A stretch of 64,000 nucleotides of DNA. Source: Endocalyx cinctus. Lineage: Eukaryota > Ascomycota > Sordariomycetes > Amphisphaeriales > Apiosporaceae. Shown in pieces: positions 21,686-31,830 of this stretch. The notes under the pieces are model-generated. The model worked only from the letters and a program-made list of their open reading frames with translations. It was not told where the DNA came from and made no database searches. The position numbers and the translations under genes were made by a program. Within the stretch, counting starts at the first letter, position 1, and every line of letters begins with the position of its first letter. Location: assembly GCA_001600455.1 (NCBI GenBank), contig BCKC01000004.1:1488001-1552000 (forward strand), read 5' to 3'.

Positions 21686-22396
21686 GTATGTCGAATCAAG
21701 TATTTCTGCAGTAATACTTTGCCGGTTGGTAAATCTAGCCTTACTGCTTTTAGTGTTAGTGTATTTGCTATTTCTCATTCAATATTTAAGTTTGCGAAGC
21801 ATTCATACGGTGTTCAAGGTTGATTTGGTCAAAAGAAAGAAAAAATATTAGGCATGGAAGGAAATACCACTTTGCACAGGACTAAAAACAGAAGACGGAG
21901 ACGTGATTTGTTTGTTGTCTTTCGCGTTTGGTGAAGCAGACATATGCTTTTTTCTGTTAATTTTTTACGATTCAACCGACGACGATGACGACTACGACAA
22001 CCCCCCATCTCTGGAGGTCTCTTCGTCCCTTAGATAGATAATCAGGGACATCACCACCGTTGGTGATGTCCACAACCGTCTTCCTTCGTTGTCTTACATG
22101 CAATATATGGTGACTGTGACGTGTGATATAAAATGATATAAATTAAATATCGGTAGCCGCTAAAGTAATAGGAAAATATTGTCAAATTCAGGGTATCATG
22201 TATGCAGATAAAGCCAGGTTTCGTATGCCATGAAGTAGTGTAGTGTGTCAGCCTCCCACTCCTTTCCCATCTAACGCCTTGCAAAAATGATCGTTTCTAT
22301 ATACAACCCAAGAAGAGAAACAAATTAACAAACGCCAGCTCTCTAGAGGGGTATATTTTATATATACGTCCTTTTTCGGAGACGTCTTTCTTTCTC
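21686..22396. other. Convergent spacer MTR4/DSC3
   Basis: Spacer between the stops of MTR4 (+) and DSC3 (-). It carries a perfect 11-bp inverted repeat at 22046-22071, annotated separately. No gene is supported. Confidence 0.55.
22046..22071. repeat. Perfect 11-bp inverted repeat with 4-nt loop
   Basis: The arms GGACATCACCA and TGGTGATGTCC are exact reverse complements separated by CCGT. As RNA on either strand this would fold into a strong hairpin. It lies about 360 bp past the MTR4 stop and 325 bp past the DSC3 stop, so it may fall in one or both 3' UTRs. Confidence 0.85.
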
Positions 22397-23479
22397 TCAT
22401 TTATCCCCGGATATCCCCCTAATAACGCCCAACATCAGGCTAAAAAGGACGCCTACGCCAACCATGAACTTCCACCTCCCGCTCGCCATACCTTGCTCCC
22501 TGATCAGCCAACCGGCGCTACCTAAAGGCCAGACGAACCCGACGACGACGCCGCGGATCAGCACGTCCACCAAAGCGACCAAGCCGCCTTCCTCTTCGTC
22601 GATACCGCTTGCGCCCAGAGAAGCGCCGGTAGTAGCACCTACGCCGGCGCCGGCGGCGTTGGGGGAATTGGACGAATCGATCCACGCGTCTTCCATCCGA
22701 CGAAAACTATCCGGCGACGGCAAGGTGTCCGGGGTGTACCGCGACGAGTGGATGCTGCGGAACTGGAGGCGTAGCTGGTTTACCTCGGCGGCGGTGAACC
22801 CGGCGGAAAGGAGGCGGTCGAAGCCTCGAGGGGCCGGGGTCGTGGTTGTCGCTGCCGCCCTCGTCGCGGTGTGAGCGTCGGTCTCGCGAAGAGAAGAAGC
22901 TTCTTTGCCGCCCGATTTGTCGTACCCCTGGTTATTTTTCTTCTTCTTCTCGTCGGCTGTTTCCTCCCCCGGAAGCGGAACGGAAGGGACGGGGACGGCG
23001 GCCAGACGGGCTTCCTCCTCGAGCTCCGACGCCGATAATACTTGGTCGCCTATGCTGCAGTTGACGTAGATCCTCTGCACGGCCGACGGTCTGCCGGGCA
23101 CGGATTTCCCTTTTCCTTTACCCTTGCCCCCTCCTTCTTCCGCCCCTATTATTCCATCTTGCTCTACCACCGCTCTTTTCCTGTCGAAAGAAGAAGGGGG
23201 AGGGGGAGGAAGGATAGGTCGTAAAGCGGAGCTCAAAACGGCGGAATCGACCAAGATCTTACCGCCGTGGATAAATCGCAGACGTCGTCGCGAGTGCGTG
23301 GACGGTAGGCGCGAGCGGATCAGGTGCTTCAGGTAGATTATAGAGGTGCTGCGCGGTCGGGGGATGTCTAGGTCGATATCGGGAAGGGAGGCGCTGAAGC
23401 GGATGGTTAGGTAGAGGGGGGTGCCCGTGCTCGGTGGTGGTACGCCGACGGCTGGATTCGCTGTTGGAAGATGAGACAT
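22397..23479 (-). CDS. DSC3: DSC E3 ubiquitin ligase complex subunit 3
   Basis: An intronless 360-residue protein. The N-terminus (about 20-130) is a ubiquitin-like fold, YLTIRFSASLPDIDLDI...RLRFIHGGKIL, of the type annotated as DUF2407. A Pro-, Gly- and Lys-rich spacer follows. The conserved block RGFDRLLSAGFTAAEVNQLRLQF (about 220-242) and MEDAWID follow in the C-terminal half. Two membrane helices are at the end (VDVLIRGVVVGFVWPLG and WKFMVGVGVLFSLMLGVI). In fungi the Golgi DSC complex ubiquitinates the SREBP precursor and other membrane clients. The ubiquitin-like domain is interrupted by a long low-complexity run (PPPPPSS, GKGKGKGK), seen in related proteins as a variable loop. The start at 23479 is the only good one. 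The call rests on motif order. Confidence 0.87.
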   Translation of the reverse strand: MSHLPTANPAVGVPPPSTGTPLYLTIRFSASLPDIDLDIPRPRSTSIIYLKHLIRSRLPSTHSRRRLRFIHGGKILVDSAVLSSALRPILPPPPPSSFDRKRAVVEQDGIIGAEEGGGKGKGKGKSVPGRPSAVQRIYVNCSIGDQVLSASELEEEARLAAVPVPSVPLPGEETADEKKKKNNQGYDKSGGKEASSLRETDAHTATRAAATTTTPAPRGFDRLLSAGFTAAEVNQLRLQFRSIHSSRYTPDTLPSPDSFRRMEDAWIDSSNSPNAAGAGVGATTGASLGASGIDEEEGGLVALVDVLIRGVVVGFVWPLGSAGWLIREQGMASGRWKFMVGVGVLFSLMLGVIRGISGDK

Positions 23480-24413
23480 TGTAGCCGAGATGGCTTGACC
23501 GAGTCAAAGTTGAGCAGGTAGGTGACGTGACGGGGAAGAAAACCGTTCGTGAGGCAGCTCTATTTGGATTTTTACGCGTCACGAGACATCTTCATGAACG
23601 GTATCGTTTATCGTTGGTTATCGTTATTGTCGTTAAATCAATTGTTTCTTTGATGTCAAAGCTCTGGGCGATGGGCGATTGATTACTATTATGTACGTAT
23701 ATGGATGTATAACACGGGTGTAGAACGAACAGACGGAGCACATGTCAGGCGGGCGATTAAAGTACAGGGGGGGGGGGGGGGGGGGGCTGAAATTAATAGA
23801 GCTCAGACTCTGGGGTTTATACAGTCCATACCCTCTTTGAGCTATGACCAGATTAAGTTTAGCGTAGTCGCCGCTTTTTGCTCAAGCTTAACTCGCCCTG
23901 CGCCTTTATCCTCAAATTAGTGACTAACCAGAGTTATATTTATGCAGGTTTTATGCATCAGAAACATCACTTAAATCACAACACCAGGTATCATAAACTA
24001 CTTCATGAAGGTTACAAAAACAAAAGTCTCGAGTTACGCACGAAACAGAGTAGCTATCTCCTTAACCAATAATCTTCTTAACTAAACGCTTAGGCGCTTC
24101 GACTACAAAGTAACATTGGAGGAATTTAAGTTTTACAAAGTTGCGCCTAGACGCTCCAAAGAGTTCAAACTCATGGCCCAAGGACAAATTAGCAGCGATG
24201 GTGGCGGTAGTAACTAATGATGATAGTAGCTTTACTTTATCCATAAGTCACTCACATATATTTAAGCCTGTATCTCCCCTTGATTGTGATTATAAGTAGT
24301 ATATTATTCCATACGGCTTACATAAACTCATCACCCAAAGCAACATCTCCAACTCCCCTAAAGACAGAAACAGATTCCTGAACTTCTTCAGCAAACAAAA
24401 TTCGGACTAGAAG
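23480..24413. other. Divergent spacer with a 20-base G run
   Basis: Spacer between the DSC3 start and a small plus-strand ORF. It holds a run of 20 G at 23767-23786. No gene is supported; the short ORFs are unrecognisable. Confidence 0.5.
23767..23786 (+). repeat. 20-base poly-G tract
   Basis: An uninterrupted run of 20 guanines. It could form a G-quadruplex, and its exact length is likely to be variable or misassembled. Confidence 0.8.
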
Positions 24414-24809
24414 ATGGGAGCGATCCGACCATGTTGGATATGCTGGAAGAGGACGGGTATTTGGTTTATTCAGCGCTTTCTCCTCCTCGGCGTCACTCAC
24501 CTCATCCTGTATAACGAAAGGATAAACAATGCGATCTCGTCCCTCCAACCTCCGATTTGGGCCATATGCCTTTTCTTCTTTCCCGTCCTTTTCCTTTACA
24601 TTTTCTGCATAATCGCCTTTATGCTCCTTATTATAAGTCTCATTTTGCGACCCCCTTGGTACGACGAAGACTTGGCCGAGGAACACGTCCATGTGACAAT
24701 TAGACCTGAAAACCTAGAGCAGGACATAGAACGGAGAAAAGAGGCTATTCGCGAGATACAAGATGATATCAATGCCCAATGGATGCAGATGTTGGATGGC
24801 GTTCGATAA
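24414..24809 (+). CDS. Small putative two-helix membrane protein, unknown function
   Basis: I do not recognise this 131-residue ORF. It has an amphipathic N-terminus, a hydrophobic stretch FIQRFLLLGVTHLILY (about 18-33), a long strongly hydrophobic segment ICLFFFPVLFLYIFCIIAFMLLIISLIL (about 51-78; shown in two parts here: ICLFFFPVLFLYIFC and IIAFMLLIISLIL), then a charged helical tail with ENLEQDIERRKEAIREIQ. This looks like a membrane anchor followed by a coiled-coil. A stop lies two codons upstream of the ATG, which fixes the start if the gene has no 5' exon. An antisense ORF overlaps most of it but is less protein-like. It may be a real gene, but expression evidence is needed. Confidence 0.42.
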   Translation: MGAIRPCWICWKRTGIWFIQRFLLLGVTHLILYNERINNAISSLQPPIWAICLFFFPVLFLYIFCIIAFMLLIISLILRPPWYDEDLAEEHVHVTIRPENLEQDIERRKEAIREIQDDINAQWMQMLDGVR

Positions 24810-26417
24810 GATGGGGACGTCATTCGTAATTTATGTTACGATGGATATGCAAAGTCAATTTCAAGGTCGGTGGTTTCCTTTCATTCTAGCCAGCTGTTCG
24901 GTTCTAAAAAACAAAATCCTAAATAATTAATACAAACAGAGATTTCGGCCTCAAGGATATAATAGAGAGGTCAAGAATTAATAGAATCATCATTAAATTT
25001 TTAAAATTGCATTCCTATTTAGTAGCTAAGCTCCGTCTACGCAGTACATAACCAAGATCATCTTATACTCCATGTACCGTCAGTCCTTACAGCTACACTC
25101 TTACCAATTTCAGTGGCTTCAATGTATCGAATAGGTACTGTATAATTACTCCCTAATTGTACCAAGCCTGTCAGATTTAGCAGGTCTAACTATAAATCCA
25201 TAGATGCTACGCCCGGCCGTGTATCCTGCTAGCTATGGCGAATATATGCGTCCTAAATAAGTATACGGGATAGAAAGCTTTGAGCAGCTAGCTTATTCGT
25301 CTTGACATAGTACCTAAAATATGACAAGCGGTTGTAATCAGTGTAGAAGAACACTTACTTACATATATAAATAGCTCGTAAAGCCCTGTAATTATCTATA
25401 CTCAGGTAGTTGCGTAGCTATGCTAGCCCGTGGAGTTGTATGTGCAAAATAGGTCAGACCCCAGGTCTATTTGATACATTCTTCCCCTTTTTGTATCTCA
25501 TATTTGCACTAACCGTCGTCATCCTCTGCATTCACGATTAGGTAGGTAGCTAATAATATTCATATAAGCAAGCACATAAGTACTGGTTTATCTACAGTCT
25601 TTTCAGATCTTAAAATTATCTTATTGGTCGCCTACTTTGTTGATATAACGTCCTTCCGAGTAGGTGGGACCTGATCTCCTCTCGGTATAATGAGGAGGGC
25701 CGATATTCGTAGTCGCTACCATCTTACACATCATTATATTCCACAAATTTTATCATACCATGTTCAAGTTCCCCCTCATTATCTATTAAAAAGGAATTTT
25801 GTGTTATTCTTTTCCTTTTTTTGGTGTATTATCGAACTATCAGGGCCATGATCGACATTAAGATTACCAAATGTTGAAAACTGATTCTTCACTGTAACAA
25901 TACAATACTACAATACCACCTATATAACACCGGTTTTGAAATTTTCATTATCCCTGGCACCCAATTTTTTTTTTTCAATGACTGGGATGTATCAGGGGGA
26001 ATACTACCTGCTTACCCGGCTGCCCGGCTTCTCAGACCATGTTACCACCCCTGTAAAATCCCCGTTGCCTTGCCGCAATTCTACATGCACTTAACTGCCA
26101 ATCTAGTATATTTGCCTACATTGAATGGTGGGGACGGCGATTCGATGGCGAAATATCATCCGATAACCCCGCCGCCCACTGATTTACGTCCATATTCTAG
26201 AGCATGCTGTTCTGCTATGCTGGTTCGGCATTTCTTCAAGTTTGGTAGTGACTTACCGGAGGAACATAACTTACGGAAAGTAATTTGAGCTCCTCGTACT
26301 TAATAATTAATCCTGGCCCGTAGGAACGCTATTTCACTTTCGTCATCCATTTTGAATCTCTGGCTTGGAAGGTAGATTGCACACGGGAATCAAGCGGGGG
26401 GGAAAAAAACTAAAATC
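24810..26417. other. 1.6-kb AT-rich spacer
   Basis: Spacer upstream of the alcohol dehydrogenase. It is AT-rich with only short ORFs and no recognisable element beyond short TAGGTA-type words and A/T runs. Confidence 0.5.
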
Positions 26418-27476
26418 ATGAAAGCTTTCAAACTAGTGAAATGGGGACAGCCGGCGCAGTTCGTTGAAATCCCCAAGCCCGAGCCAGGTCCGAATGACGT
26501 ACTCATCCGGATGAAAGCGGCCGGCCTCTGCCGATCCGACCTAGACATGGTCGACAGCCAGCCGGGATCGGCCCCTTACGCCGACTCGCTGCGCGAGGGA
26601 TACGTGCTCGGGCACGAGAACGCGGGGTACGTGGAGTCGTTCGGGAGCGGGGTCGCCGACCTGCGACCGGGCGACGCCGTCGTCGTCCACCACGCCCGGC
26701 ACTGCGGCAACTGCGAGTTCTGCACCGACGGCGCCGAGCAGCACTGCGAGGTCTTCAGGCGGAACGCGATCGGCGAGACGCGCGGGTGCGGCGTCGACGG
26801 CGGCCTCGCCGAGTACCTCGTGGCGCCCCGGGCCGAGGTCGTCGCCGTGGGGGACGGGGATCCCGTCTTGTACGCGCCCCTCGCCGACGCCGCCGTGACG
26901 GCTTACCACGCCGTCAGGACCGCCGTCGACCGTCTCAAGCCCGGCACCGCCGCCGCCGTCGTCGGCGTCGGTGGTTTGGGCTCTTACGCCGTCCAGTTCA
27001 TCAACCTGCTGTCGTCCGCCCGCATCTTCGCCGTCGACAATGTCCCCGCTAGGCTCCCGGTAGCGAAGGAGCTCGGCGCCGACGAGGTCGTCTTGTTCGA
27101 GGGCGACGGATCCGCCGCCGCCACCGATATCATGGCGCGGACGGCCGGCCGCGGTGTCGACGTTATCCTCGACTTCGTCGGCACCAACGACACGCTCAAG
27201 CTCGCCGCCAAGATCTCGCGCCCGAGGGGACGCATCGTCTTGGTCGGTATGAGTGGGGGTACGCTGGAGGTCGGTTGGAGCCTGCTCGCTACTAGTTGCG
27301 AGTTCGCCGTCAGCTTCTGCAGCACGAGGCAGGATCTGAAAGAGGTTTGCGACTTGGTCAAGCAGGGGAAGCTGAGGGTCGATATCGAAAAATTTGACTT
27401 TGATGATGTTCAGAAAGCGTACGATCAGTTGAGGGCGGGGAAGCTGACTGGAAGGGCGGTAGTCGTGTTTCCGTGA
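26418..27476 (+). CDS. Zinc-dependent alcohol dehydrogenase (MDR family)
   Basis: An intronless 352-residue medium-chain dehydrogenase/reductase. Catalytic-zinc ligands are Cys38 (GLCRSD), His66-Glu67 (GHEN) and Asp157 (PLADAAVTAYHA). The structural-zinc loop has Cys96, Cys99, Cys102 and Cys110. The Rossmann motif GVGGLGSYAVQ is at about 183-193, with Asp in FAVDN after the next strand, which favours NAD(H). It oxidises an alcohol reversibly; the substrate is not known. The gene has very GC-rich third positions and no intron, in clear contrast to the AT-rich spacers around it. The loop reading HARHCGNCEFCTDGAEQHC and the LADAAVTAYHA motif are closer in style to actinobacterial alcohol dehydrogenases than to fungal Adh1. 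Transfer from bacteria is an inference. A long T run follows the stop. Confidence 0.92.
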   Translation: MKAFKLVKWGQPAQFVEIPKPEPGPNDVLIRMKAAGLCRSDLDMVDSQPGSAPYADSLREGYVLGHENAGYVESFGSGVADLRPGDAVVVHHARHCGNCEFCTDGAEQHCEVFRRNAIGETRGCGVDGGLAEYLVAPRAEVVAVGDGDPVLYAPLADAAVTAYHAVRTAVDRLKPGTAAAVVGVGGLGSYAVQFINLLSSARIFAVDNVPARLPVAKELGADEVVLFEGDGSAAATDIMARTAGRGVDVILDFVGTNDTLKLAAKISRPRGRIVLVGMSGGTLEVGWSLLATSCEFAVSFCSTRQDLKEVCDLVKQGKLRVDIEKFDFDDVQKAYDQLRAGKLTGRAVVVFP

Positions 27477-28089
27477 TTTTTTTTTTTGTTTTTTTTTTTT
27501 TTCGCCAGTCGCTCGTATTATTGAACAACTTCACATTTTCTTCTTGTTTATAGTTCGTTGGAAGGTTTAGATAGCTATTTAGTCTCGTATGTATAATCAA
27601 TGCTCATAGATAATTAACTTAAGAGTCTTGAGAGCCGCAACCTACAATCTTTTGCGAGGTAGATCATTATCGAACAAACCATGGCTATGGCTGGAGGTAA
27701 CCTTGCAGCTTACAAAAGGACCTGGGGCGTTAATCAACGCAAAACCGGAAGTGAAAGTAGAATAGTGACAGGGGCATTTTAAAGCATAATTATTATTTAC
27801 TGTGCCCGACTGGATAGGAGATCTGGGATTCGCGCATTTCAAGCGAGATTAAATTTGGTGAACACCGCTGAATACTTGTTAGGTATATTTGTAAAAAGTA
27901 TCTAGCTACTAATTATATAAGGAATGACAGGTTGTACATAAGGAAATAATATTTCTCAAATTATGAAAAAATTCTAGATACAAAAGTGGTCGTGTTGATC
28001 TTATAGACAATGGATCCCAACGAGGACATGATACAGTCATTTACAAAAGATGCTTCCAGTAATCAGCCATACTGCAAGACAATCTAGTA
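27477..28089. other. Convergent spacer ADH/MFS transporter
   Basis: Spacer between the ADH stop (+) and the transporter stop (-). It begins with T-rich runs (27477-27502). No gene is supported. Confidence 0.5.
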
Positions 28090-30035
28090 TTAGGCTTCAG
28101 CCGCGGTATCATGCTTTTCATTTACTGGCTGACCAGGAGCGTCAACCAATTCCAAGATATCTTTTCCAGTCTCACTCTTCTTGTAAATTTGTCGGCTCAC
28201 ATGATCAGTCAAGTAATGATCAAAGTCACGAATGAATACCGCGGCAATAATCGCAACAACACCCAATGCCATACCCGTGTAGTAAGGAATGGTGTATGCG
28301 GCCGCATACGCTTCGGGGATTTTCTGATTCGCCACCGCGAGGATTGCGCTGTTCATTCCCGAGACGGACTCGAGAGCCTCTTGGGTTCCGGCAGTGACAG
28401 CGGCCAAGAAAGCAGAAATGGAAGAGTTGGGCAATCCGGCGTCGAGCACGGCTGGTACCGCGATTGCGTTGAGCTTTTCCGGCAATTTGTTCGCAATTTC
28501 GGTCGTGAAAACGGCCGTGAATATCGATCCAATAATACTACGCATGGCGGAGACGACAGCTAGAGCTACGTTAGAACATTGAAAAAAAAAAAAAAAAAAA
28601 ACTGAGAACTCTCTAGGTCATACCAAAAGCAACACCCAAGTCCATATCCGAAGCAACATATTGCACCATCAACATGGTTATCACCTCACCCCAACCAACC
28701 GGAAGCGTCGTCAGGAAAGAAAGAGCAGCAGCTTTCGGTAGATTGTCCGGGGTGATAGAAGCCATTCCACCAATAAATCCCGTCATCTGCAGGTAATTTC
28801 TGTCAGCAGTTTGATTTGATGGAGTGGCTAAACATCAGAATTGCAACGGAGTAATCCTAGTGATTACTTACCCAGACACAGCCGAAAATTAGCTGCCAGC
28901 GAATGTGTTTAATGATGTGATAAAAGCCACCAAATAGGACGATGCCACCCCACGCGCCGAAAGCTACGGTCGTAGTCAACCAAGCCGTCGTTTCCCAGTC
29001 GCTCGTGCTGAAAACGATGGTGACTTGAGAGGGCCAGACGATCTGGAGAGCCACGTTGAGGGCGCCGGTGACGGCGGATATGACGACGAGGGGGGTGAAT
29101 CCCGTCAAGTCCTTGAAGAAATGCATCGGAATGATAGGATATACCGGATTTCCGTATACTTCGAAAAGGATGAAAGCGATGAGACTCACCGCTCCGGAGA
29201 TCAGGAGGCCGAGAATGGTGGGCGAGTCCCACGCCAACGGAGAGCCACCCCACGAGACGCCGAGTAGGAACAGTGAGAGACCGGCGACGAGCAAGAAGAC
29301 TCCGATGAAGTCCAGCTTGAGGATCTCGTCGATCGACCTCCGCGACTTTCCGTGCAGCTGAGTGAACGAAGGCGGGAAGTAAAAGAAGTAGAACAGCGCC
29401 GTACCGGGGACCATGAAGATGATGTATATGTAGAAGATCCACCTCCAATTGGCGACCAAGACGAGCCTTTGGCCCAGGTAAGCGCCGAACCCGGTAGCGA
29501 TTACGTTAGGCACGACGACCAAGACGGTGGCCAGGTACTTCAGCTTGTTCGTCGCGAGCTCGCCGGTGAGAAGAGGGTAGGACGCCGGAGGTCCCGAAGC
29601 AAGACCGAGCAGCACGTTCGCCCCGATGAGGACGTTCATATTCTTAGCCGTGGCGGCGACGATGCCGCCGATGATTCCGAGCAGGTTGGCGTAGATGGCG
29701 AGGGAGCGTCGTCCGAACTTGTCGGACAGGCGGCCGAACAGGAGGATGCTGATGCAATCGGCGATGGTCCAAACGATGGAAAACAGGCTGGCGTTGGCGC
29801 TGGGACCGATATCTTGGTTGATCTGCGTGATCACGCTGGCGCCGACGGAAAATGCCCAATACGTCGCCAGCAGACTGAAGCCGATCCCGCCGAAGGTACC
29901 GATGATTCGGGCGCTGGAATAGTATCCATCTGGGAGTTGCTTTAATTCGGTTCCCAATGCTTCAGACCGAAGTACATCCTGGTCCTGCACGGTAGGTGAC
30001 GAGCGATCGCTCGTAATACCTTTTTCCACGGACAT
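28090..30035 (-). CDS. MFS transporter of the TRI12 family
   Basis: Three exons, 28872-30035, 28624-28786 and 28090-28565, give 600 residues. Introns are 85 nt (GTAAGT...CTGCAG) and 58 nt (GTATGA...CGTAG); the second contains a long run of T on the coding strand. A different acceptor 6 nt downstream (TCTAG) would drop two residues. The protein has a cytosolic N-terminus, about 14 hydrophobic segments, and the family motifs GRLSDKFGRRSLAIYANLLGIIGG after segment 2, the GLASGPPASYPLLTGEL stretch and NWRWIFYIYIIF. The pattern is that of fungal TRI12-type and siderophore-type drug:H+ antiporters. Such proteins export toxins or import ferric siderophores; the substrate here is unknown. No biosynthetic cluster is seen nearby, so a trichothecene role should not be assumed. 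Confidence 0.9.
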
Positions 30036-31830
30036 TGTGCTTGAGCAGAAAAGAACTTTGTCAAAGCGGCACAGTGAGGAGTTGACGTAAGATGGAAGAA
30101 CTCGACGAAGGGCAATTAAAAAGAAAAAAGGGAAGAATAAAAAAAAAAAAAAGAGAAATATGATTAATTATTGGGAACGGAACCTGACGTGCAGCTGCAG
30201 AGTTTCGAACAGGGAGACAAGTCGAGCATATACCATCACTTGTATGCAAAAGGGGTACGACGCACATGGACTGATTTTATTTCGACATGGGAAGGCATAT
30301 CCCCGCCTATGCTTGGTCGGCTCAAAAGTACCGCGTATGTATAAAGATCAGTTGGCTGCATTGTTTATGCAAGGGTGTTGTAATGAACGTTGAATAGTCG
30401 AGGAGGCTTATCAAATGTGGTTCATCTCGCAAACACCTTACCCCAGGATGCGGTTAGCCCATCGAAGAGTTCCCGGTCCGGACCGTGATTGGCGACGCCA
30501 CACCCATGCACAGAAACCCGGTAATGGTTATACGTAGTAGTACCATGCTTGACGGTTCTATCGTAGAATATAATATTGCCACTAGTCGGACAGATCAATA
30601 CGTGAATTGAGAAAACTCTGAGAATAAACCCTGTCTTCGGTACCGTCAAACGAGCCCGCTCGGACCTTAGTGCTCACTTTTCAACGTTACATTCCAGAAT
30701 CCCGACTGCATTGGGAAACCTATGTGATTGCCTATCATTATAAAGACGGATATGATCGTCATATTCGATCACTACTTCTACATATATGTAGGATATACTC
30801 GATTATCTACACGTAGGGCTTCTAATTAAGTTACAGCAATGGTAATTCAACGCTGGGTGCTTATATCACATTATCAAACTTCATAATTGTTTACATTGTC
30901 TCCTCTTATTGTAAACTTCCTAAGAGTGAGTAGCCAAGTTATTGAAGATAAATTAATGATCAAGTACCAAGAACATTTACAGGAATACTTTAAAGTAAAC
31001 ATGTTCACAGAAGGCCTAGGTTAATTAGCATCAATTAGAGAGGGTGGGCAATATTCAAAAACCCCCTTGATGCTTACATTCCATGCAAACACAAAGAAAA
31101 ACCATACATATACCTAGTAGGATTTTCTTTATTACTTCCATATGTATGTATTTTTGCAGGGAACTGTAGCCCTTTTACGAATCTCAATTTTAGGTATCGT
31201 CATGGTATAGTTTGTAGGCAAATGTCTTGCTTAAGTGTTTTTCTGTTGATTTTCCTTCGATTCTACTATAATGGTTCACGCCAAAATATCGTACCACACT
31301 ATACACATTGAATCCGTTTGCACACGGTAAATCTCTACGCTTTGGTACCGTGACCAAAAACCACATAATTATGGCAGCTTTCTCGAATTCTCCGGAGAGA
31401 GGAATCGTTACTAGGAAATATATATCTTAGAATTCGGCTCCAGGCACTACGAAACAGGCAACCCTGCATTTAAGCTCAAGGATCTGCCTGGTGTGTCTGA
31501 ATAGGGGTTGCGATTGGGTCTCAAGGTTCAGAAACCGACGCGGGAATTATCTACTTCTGGACGTAATACTGTCCCTGACTGGTTACTTTATTGGCTCACC
31601 GTATCCAATTCAATAAATTGCTAAAGAATCATTTATTCCTCCCGCAAACTATAACGAATGAGTACTTATTAACCCACCCGGAACCCACTTTGTATCCATT
31701 TTGATGACTAGCACTCCCGGGGAACTCTAATCATCGTTGCTCCAAGTTAAGACAACTTTTCGCCCTAACTCTATCGCACCTCAAGACGACATCTCAGCCT
31801 CTCTAGCGTGAGGACGAAACAGGTTTCGAA
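30036..31830. promoter_or_regulatory. Divergent 1.8-kb spacer
   Basis: Head-to-head spacer between the MFS transporter and the rhodopsin-like gene. The left 150 bp contain A-rich runs typical of the transporter promoter. No gene or repeat stands out in the rest. Confidence 0.5.

Noticed and set aside
28090..30035. Idea that the TRI12-type transporter marks a toxin gene cluster
   Set aside because: Neighbours are an alcohol dehydrogenase and a receptor-like protein; no synthase, terpene cyclase or P450 is present.
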